Positions 6,901-11,008 of a stretch of 11,008 nt of DNA are shown in pieces. Both the position numbers and the translations under genes were made by a program. Numbering within the stretch: position 1 is the first letter of the stretch; each line of letters begins with the position of its first letter. Origin of the DNA: Pelagophyceae sp. CCMP2097. Lineage: Eukaryota; Sar; Pelagophyceae. Location: NCBI GenBank assembly GCA_026770575.1, contig MU657187.1, positions 414,807-425,814 on the forward strand, in the 5' to 3' direction. Under the pieces are notes generated by a model. That model saw only the letters and a program-made list of their open reading frames with translations, searched no databases and was not told the DNA's origin.

Positions 6901-9900
6901 GCCCTCGGGACGGCCCTCGAGACGGCTCCTCGAAACGGCTCTCCCGACGGTCACGCTCGACGGTCGCGCTCGACAGCCCTTGAAACGGCCCCTCGAAACG
7001 GTCCCTCTCGACGGCTCTCGAGTCGGTTCCTCTCGACGGTCACTCTCGACGGTCCCTCGAGTCGGTTCCTCTCGACAGTTCTCGAGACGGCCGTCCATCG
7101 AGACTTTCCTTCGAGGCGGCCCTCGAGGCGGCTCCTCGAGACATTCCCTTTCGACGGTTCCTTTCTCTCGCGTCCTTAAAAGGCCCTCCAGACGGGCCCG
7201 TGCAAGGCGACGTGCCACGTGCAAGGCCTCTGCGTGGTCACTCGCGAGGCCTCTTTCAAGGGCCCTTGCAAGCTGCCACGCACGGTTCCTTGCAACCGGA
7301 AAACCTGGACTGTCACAGCGGTGCTCTCAACGGTCCCTCTGGACGGTCCATCCAGACAGCCCCTCTGGACGGCCCCTCTGGACTCCTCGAGACAGTCCCT
7401 CTAAACGGTCCTCTGGACGGGCCCTTTAAACGGACCCTCTGGAAGGTCCCATTCTTCACGGCCCCTCTAGACGGTCCATTTGAAGGGTCTCTTCGGACGG
7501 TCTCTCTCCACGGTCCCTCTGGAAGGTCCCTCTGGACAGCCCCCCTGGACGGTCCCTCTCTCCACGGCCCCTCTGAAGGGCCCCTCGGTGCGGTGGTCGA
7601 CCCGGACCTTTGTGATGGCAGAGGGTCCGATGCTGCCCTTTGGACGGTTTCTGGAGACGGTTTCTGGACGGTTTCTGGGGACGGTTTCTGGAGACGGTCC
7701 CTCGATCGACGGTCCCTCGAGACGGTTCCTCTGTACGGTCCATCGAGACACTAGGCGGCTAAACGGTCTTCGAGACGGCCCTTGTACACGGTCCCTTCTC
7801 CAGGGCCCCTCGAGACGGCGACGGTCCCTCGACAAAGGCTCCTCTGCAAGGCCCTTTGAGACGGTCCCTCTGGTCCCTCGAGACAACGCCCTCGAAATGG
7901 CCCCTGGAAACGGCCCCTCGACAAGGTCGCTGGAGACGGTTCCTGGAGATGGTCCCTCGAGGCGGTCCCTCTCAATGGCAGCCGACGCGGACCGAGCGAC
8001 GGCAGAGGGGCCCTTTCCGACGGTAACCGGTCTCTCTCGAGGGCCCCTCTCCACGGCCCCTCTGCGGCCGCTCTGGAAGGTCCCTCTGGACGGGCCGCAA
8101 AGGCGGCCGCGTCGGACCTTGCCGAGGGAGCTGCGTGGAGCATTGCATGATGTAATGCATCCCGTGTGGGCTCATGCCGTGTGGGGTGTCTCAGGGACCT
8201 TGTCTCACAGGGACCCAGTCACTTGTCTCACAGGGACCTCATTACACCGATGTTGTTAGGGACCACGGGACGGCGTCACAGGGTCATAAAGGCACGGGGA
8301 CGTCGCCGCAGGGACCCTGTCACAGGGACCCTGTCACGGGACGTCGTCACAGCATTCTTGTCACGGGACCGTGTCACGGGTCCTTGCCGCGGGTCTTTGA
8401 CGCGGAGCCTTGTCCAGGGTCCTTGTCACGGTGTCATGGGACCTTGCCAGAGGAACATCGTCATAGGGACCTCGTCATGGGAACTTGTCACGGGGTCTTG
8501 TCTTGGGACCTTGCCGCGGGACCTCGTGACTGAGACTTGGTCACCACAGGGACTTGGGGACTTGGCCTAGGGACTTTGTCACTTGGGCCGTGCCACACCG
8601 GGTCCGTGTAGCGGGACCGTGTCGCGGGTCCGTGTCGTAATACCACATAAATACCCCATAAATAGCCGCAAAACACCCACGAAAACTAGGCGCCGTCGGC
8701 GCGTGGTCGCCTTTCGCCGCCGGCAAGGGTGGTGGCAAAGCTTTGCAGAAGAAGGGCGACCGGGTCTGGGGCGTCACCGCGTCTTCGACGCCGGGGACGA
8801 CGCTTGGTATTATCAAGGTCGCGGTGACGCCCCGCCGCGGGTCGGGCGAGAAGCCTCCCGCGTTGCTCGACACTCCGGGACTCATGTCCCCGTACTCCGC
8901 CGTGGCGAACCTGCGCTTCAACGACGCCGAATTAAAGGCGCTGCTGCCGGGGGGGAAGCCGATTTCGCCGGTTACGCTTCGGGTGGAAGTAGGAAAGGTG
9001 CGTCTCCACACCTCTTGCTCGATAAAACTTTCGCCCCGTCTCAGAACGACGCATCGCAATAGGCGGTCATGGTCGGCTGCGAGGTGGCGCGCGTCGAACT
9101 TGCGGCGGCGGAGCTGGGCGCGTTCTTCTTCACCTTTTTCCTCAACAACGCGGTACGTGCTTTGGGGACACACACTCTTTCGTGACACAATCGGGAGATC
9201 CCCCCTCGATGCTTTTGAAGGTCTTTGCTGTCGTTCTCTGCAGAGCCGCTGGGTGGGAGAGCTCCACCGCTACGCTTCGCTCCAGCCCACGCGGGGTCGC
9301 ACGCGGGCGGTCCGACGCGGGGGCCGGGGACTTGCCCAAGGGCCGTGGTGCGGCCCCGATGGCGGGCCTCTTCGCACTCCTCGTCCGACGGGGCCCGAGA
9401 CGCCCCCCCTCGACGGTCTCGTGCGACCCCTAGACGGCCCTATACCATATACGGGACTGGGGCATCTAGTCTACAGACCGGGACATTGAGGGACCCTATA
9501 CGGTCGTGGACGGACCCTGTGTCCCTCCCACCCACGGTCCGACGGGGTCCTCCGTGCCCCCTCGTCGGCCCGGCGCGCCCCCTGGATGGCGACCCCTGTC
9601 CGAGAGACGGCCCCTCGACGGGGACGACTCGCCCGTGGGCCCTGATGCCTTTGAGCCCACCAAGGGGAGTCCCTGTGGGCCCTCCCGCCCACCCTCCCTA
9701 GTTGCACGAGGTGGCAGGGACTCGGTCCCCGACTTACATGTTTTGTTGCCACGTATAGGAGAATCCTATAGCATCTTACTCTAGAATCCTATAGCCCATA
9801 GAATCCTCCAGGTCTCTTTGCACCCCATGGACGCCCGCAACGCCATCCCGGAATTCGGCGAGAAGCACGTCGGCGAGATGCTCAGCCCGCCGTTTAACGT

Positions 9901-10351
9901 GGAGCGTGCGTTTACAAAGCGGGGTAAGTCCGCCGGAAACCTCATTTCTAGGTTTACAATATTTCCGCGACAAACACCCGCAAGTCACCCACGAGTTCCA
10001 AATCGTCGGCGAGGGCTGGGACAAGTCGAGCCACGACGTGGTGCTCGCCGGTTTGGGGTGGTTCACCATCACCGGTGAGCCTCTTTCCGCTTTTCCCCCC
10101 TTTTCCCCGCCGCCACGCCCTTCTATCAGGCTCGGGCCCGTGCACGGTGCGCGTGGTGGCGCCCGAGGGCGTGTTCGTCGCTTTGAGGTCGCCGCTGCTG
10201 CCCTTCGAGGTGCGCGGATTTCATACAATCCTTTGTTTTACCTGGTATTTTATTATTTTACCAGGCAAAGCACTCGACCGCCAAGTTCAGCGGCGGCCGC
10301 ATCCTCAAGGGCAACACGGGCAAACGGAAAGCGTCTGGCAAACAACGGTAA
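3477..10351 (+). CDS. Circularly permuted GTPase, YqeH / NOA1 (RIF1) / BPG2 family, 11-exon gene
   Basis: Exons: 3477-3905, 4318-4416, 4476 to about 4787, 5925-6112, 6184-6506, 8690-8997, 9063-9152, 9812-9923, 9952-10074, 10130-10209 and 10265-10351 (TAA at 10349). All junctions are GT-AG with matching phases, except the 3' end of exon 3, which is unresolved. The product is about 716 residues. Diagnostic features are a zinc-finger region (CPGCGA in exon 3, CMRC in exon 4) and GTPase motifs in permuted order: G4 NKLD, G5-like VSCRT, G1 GAANVGKSS, G2 PGTT, G3 DTPG. The C-terminus has the family's VSLH and VLAGLGWFTI segments. Known members bind the small ribosomal subunit in bacteria, mitochondria or plastids and assist its assembly. 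An organellar role is inferred from the basic N-terminus. I cannot decide between mitochondrial NOA1 and plastid RIF1/BPG2 types. The long introns are full of minisatellite DNA. Confidence 0.93.
3906..4317 (+). repeat. Intron 1 (412 bp) with dispersed repeat and family A tract
   Basis: The 24-nt dispersed repeat starts 11 nt after the donor (3917-3940). From about 3990 to 4290 the intron is a degenerate family A tract (GACGGTCCTCTCG, GGACCCGTGGACGG, TCTCGAGGGGACC). The copies are more diverged than in intron 5 and partly mixed in orientation. Confidence 0.7.
4318..4416 (+). CDS. GTPase exon 2 (33 codons)
   Basis: This exon was found by frame matching. The segment from GVVRSVGRVRGYDLHDYEK to PRQFTLD is strongly coding-like, with mostly G/C third positions. 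The acceptor TTTCCTCCAAG ends at 4317, and the donor GTGCGT at 4417 is the same hexamer used by intron 6. Both borders are phase 0, so the reading frame runs straight into exon 3. A nearer AG at 4327-4328 would break the frame. Confidence 0.75.
4476..4787 (+). CDS. GTPase exon 3: first zinc-finger half; 3' end uncertain
   Basis: The exon starts after TTTATTTAG with VGAKQCPGCGAKYQF, then SGFIPEERF. This is the family's CPGCGA knuckle and following proline-rich turn. A polar helical stretch comes next, up to GALFEKK and a TGA at 4788-4790 right after a run of eight A. No GT donor exists near 4740-4790, although the next conserved segment (VCMRC) lies at 5925 in phase 0. The only canonical phase-0 donors are earlier, for example GAG|GTCCTC with the exon ending at 4667. 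That would discard about 40 codons that look coding. Confidence 0.8.
4788..5924 (+). repeat. Intron 3 (about 1137 bp): family A array, spacer, family B array
   Basis: A short duplication of GGAAAAGGCGCC (about 4803-4831) is followed by family A units of about 13 bp (ACGGTCCCTCGAA) to about 5065. A unique spacer spans 5066-5190. Family B then runs to about 5825, with a basic unit GTCACAGGGACCTT (14 bp) and a 16-bp form GTCCCACAGGGACCTT. At 5590-5685 six unit starts lie exactly 16 bp apart (5590, 5606, 5622, 5638, 5654, 5670), several alternating GGGGCC and GGGACC. The intron ends CCCCGCTAG before VCMRC. Its 5' border is not certain. Confidence 0.8.
5925..6506 (+). CDS. GTPase exons 4-5: second zinc knuckle, G4, G5 and G1
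   Basis: Exon 4 (5925-6112) begins VCMRCHKLRF, the second Cys pair of the zinc site. It ends with LLIVDIFDVEGSL, the family's Asp-rich strand before G4. A 71-bp intron (GTACGT at 6113, GCGTAG at 6183) splits an Arg codon in phase 2. Exon 5 (6184-6506) carries ANKLDLLP (G4), YLVSCRTGLGV (G5-like) and VVGAANVGKSSLINRL (G1, the P-loop). G4 lying before G1 is direct proof of circular permutation. The donor at 6507 is GTCTTT; a GT at 6495 would also fit phase 1 but would remove the helix residues after SLINR. Confidence 0.93.
6507..8689 (+). repeat. Intron 5 (2183 bp): long family A array, then family B array
   Basis: Family A fills about 6540-6603 and 6720-8105 with 13-bp units such as GACGGTCCCTCTG and GACGGCCCCTCGA. 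7345-7385 is a clean run with 13-bp spacing. A non-repetitive spacer at 6604-6714 contains a 23-nt motif shared with intron 3 and a perfect palindrome, GGGATGCATCCC, at 6660-6671. A second spacer at 8106-8186 contains another ATGCATCCC. Family B (CAGGGACCTTGTCTCA, GTCACGGGACC) runs about 8189-8640. Before the acceptor there is an 11-bp duplication, TACCACATAAA / TACCCCATAAA, at 8641-8662. Confidence 0.85.
8690..8997 (+). CDS. GTPase exon 6: G2 and G3
   Basis: The exon starts after AACTAG in phase 1, completing a CGC Arg codon with the last base of exon 5. It reads AVGAWSPFAAGKGGGK, then STPGTTLGIIKV, whose PGTT is the G2/switch I motif, and LLDTPGLMSPY, whose DTPG is G3. It ends PVTLRVEVGK. 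The donor GTGCGT at 8998 leaves phase 0. The insert between G1 and G2 is rich in Gly and Lys. Confidence 0.93.
9063..10351 (+). CDS. GTPase exons 7-11: C-terminal domain
   Basis: Exon 7 (9063-9152) reads AVMVGCEVARVELAA and ends LNNA. Exon 8 (9812-9923) resumes VSLHPMDARNA, matching the VSLH-type strand of plant members. Exon 9 (9952-10074) holds VGEGWDKSSHDVVLAGLGW, the most conserved C-terminal block. Exon 10 (10130-10209) reads PCTVRVVAPEGVFVALRSPL. Exon 11 (10265-10351) ends in a basic tail, GKRKASGKQR, and TAA. Introns of 659, 28, 55 and 55 bp separate them, and all phases agree (0, 1, 1, 0). The basic tail suits RNA or ribosome contact, which is inference. Confidence 0.9.
9153..9811 (+). 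repeat. Intron 7 (659 bp) with diverged family A tract
   Basis: The donor is GTACGT at 9153 and the acceptor CTCCAG at 9811. Diverged family A pieces (CTCGACGGTCTC, CTAGACGGCCC, GACGGCCCCTCGACGG) lie at about 9405-9640. Near the 3' end a motif AGAATCCTATAG occurs two and a half times (about 9761-9808). Family B is absent. Confidence 0.65.
9924..9951 (+). other. Intron 8, only 28 bp
   Basis: The donor is a textbook GTAAGT and the intron ends TTTCTAG. Exon 8 leaves one base (G) and exon 9 begins GT, restoring a Gly codon. Because 28 is not a multiple of three, splicing is needed to join AFTKRG to LQYFRDKHP, both of which fit the family. Confidence 0.85.
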
Positions 10352-10600
10352 AACCCGTTTATTAAAGTTTCAAACTCTTCGTAACTCGTGTACGCGGCGG
10401 ACGGCGTGCCTCGAAACGAGCGTTCAGTGCGTACACTATAGAGATGCGTTCGCACTCGCAAGCACTTGAACGGGCACAAAGAGCACTTGCGTTAACCCTC
10501 GCTCGCACGCAGGAGCAGGGACGGTCGGGTCGGATCGGGTTGCTCGATTTGTGCCAAACCCAAAGTGTCACTTTTTTGTCGAGATACCAAACCCGTCGTG
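10352..10600 (+). other. 3' flank of the GTPase gene
   Basis: This follows the TAA and would hold the 3' UTR. TATTAAAG at about 10360 is the nearest A/T-rich polyadenylation-like sequence, but it is not a consensus AATAAA. I see no further gene here. Confidence 0.4.
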
Positions 10601-10603
10601 GCG

Positions 10604-10945
10604 GCGGCCCCTTTCGATGGCCCCTCGAGACGGCCCCTCGAGACGACCCCTCGAGACGGCCCCTTTCGATGGCCATTCGAAACGACGCCTTAAGACGGCC
10701 CCTCGGGACGGTGCCTCGAAATGACCCATAGAGGCGGCTATTCGAAACGGCGCCTCGAGACGGCCCTTCGAGACGGCTCCTTTCGATGGCCATTCGAAAC
10801 GGCCTCTTAAGACGGCCCCTCGAGACGGTGCCTCGAAATGACCCCTAGAGACGGCTATTCGAAGCGGATCCTCGAGACGGCCCCTCGAGATGGCCCTTTT
10901 CGATGGCCATTCGAAACGGCGCCTTGAGACGGCCCCCGGAGACGG
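10604..10945 (+). repeat. Family A higher-order repeat, 117-bp period
   Basis: The marker TTTCGATGGCCATTCGAAAC starts at 10664, 10781 and 10898, exactly 117 bp apart each time. Between the markers the order of variant 13-bp units (GACGGCCCCTCGA, TGCCTCGAAATGA, GGCTATTCGAA) is also conserved. 117 is nine times 13, so blocks of nine units have been copied together. These copies are much more alike than the intron arrays, which points to recent expansion. Confidence 0.88.
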
Positions 10946-11008
10946 ACATTGCTTACGCGACGCGTGTCGTGGAAGAGCAGGGCGTGGACGAGCAATGACA
11001 ATGAGTGG

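Noticed and set aside
7480..8259. Long plus-strand open frame (259 codons) in intron 5, with partners at 6607-7179, 6773-7429 and minus-strand 7467-8054
   Set aside because: These are translations of the family A minisatellite in several frames and on both strands. They have no domain, no start context and lie between matched splice sites of the GTPase gene.
10936..10998. Coding-like peptide YATRVVEEQGVDEQ followed by TGA near the right edge
   Set aside because: It might be a last exon of a neighbouring gene, but only about 16 codons are visible, no convincing acceptor precedes it and no family can be recognised.

Overview
The window reads as nuclear DNA of a GC-rich microbial eukaryote, most likely an alga or another protist. 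The evidence is a spliced gene with at least ten introns, a U2 snRNA-like sequence, no operon layout and several minisatellite families. A pelagophyte- or stramenopile-like alga is a guess from the general style of the sequence; nothing here fixes the taxon.

Layout. 1-520 has no gene I can support, apart from a strong hairpin at 234-256. 510-719 is a degenerate GC-rich repeat tract leading into part of a Tudor-like gene (about 720-1426, with a 117-bp in-frame intron). 1427-3218 is non-coding and rich in palindromes and short tandem repeats, including copies of a dispersed GGCATGAGG repeat and a cluster of GTTACGG-based hairpins. At about 3220-3310 lies a U2 snRNA-like sequence, followed by three small hairpin repeats (3319-3381) that resemble its own 5' domain. 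The main gene runs from 3477 to 10351 on the plus strand. The flank at 10600-10945 is a higher-order minisatellite.

The main gene encodes a circularly permuted GTPase of the YqeH / NOA1 (RIF1) / BPG2 family, a group of organellar ribosome-assembly GTPases. I rebuilt eleven exons from the sequence. From exon 4 to the stop all splice phases agree and give exactly 436 codons. With exons 1-3 the product is about 716 residues: an Arg-rich presumed organelle-targeting N-terminus, a CPGCGA...CMRC zinc-finger region, G motifs in the permuted order G4-G5-G1-G2-G3, and the family's C-terminal domain.

The gene has two classes of intron. Short ones (28-71 bp) are plain. Long ones (412, about 1137, 2183 and 659 bp) carry degenerate arrays of a 13-bp unit (family A). 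The two longest also carry a second 14/16-bp array (family B), with a shared 23-nt spacer motif. These two have an unrecognised or off-consensus 5' splice site. The arrays are nearly free of stop codons on both strands, so they produce many long false ORFs.
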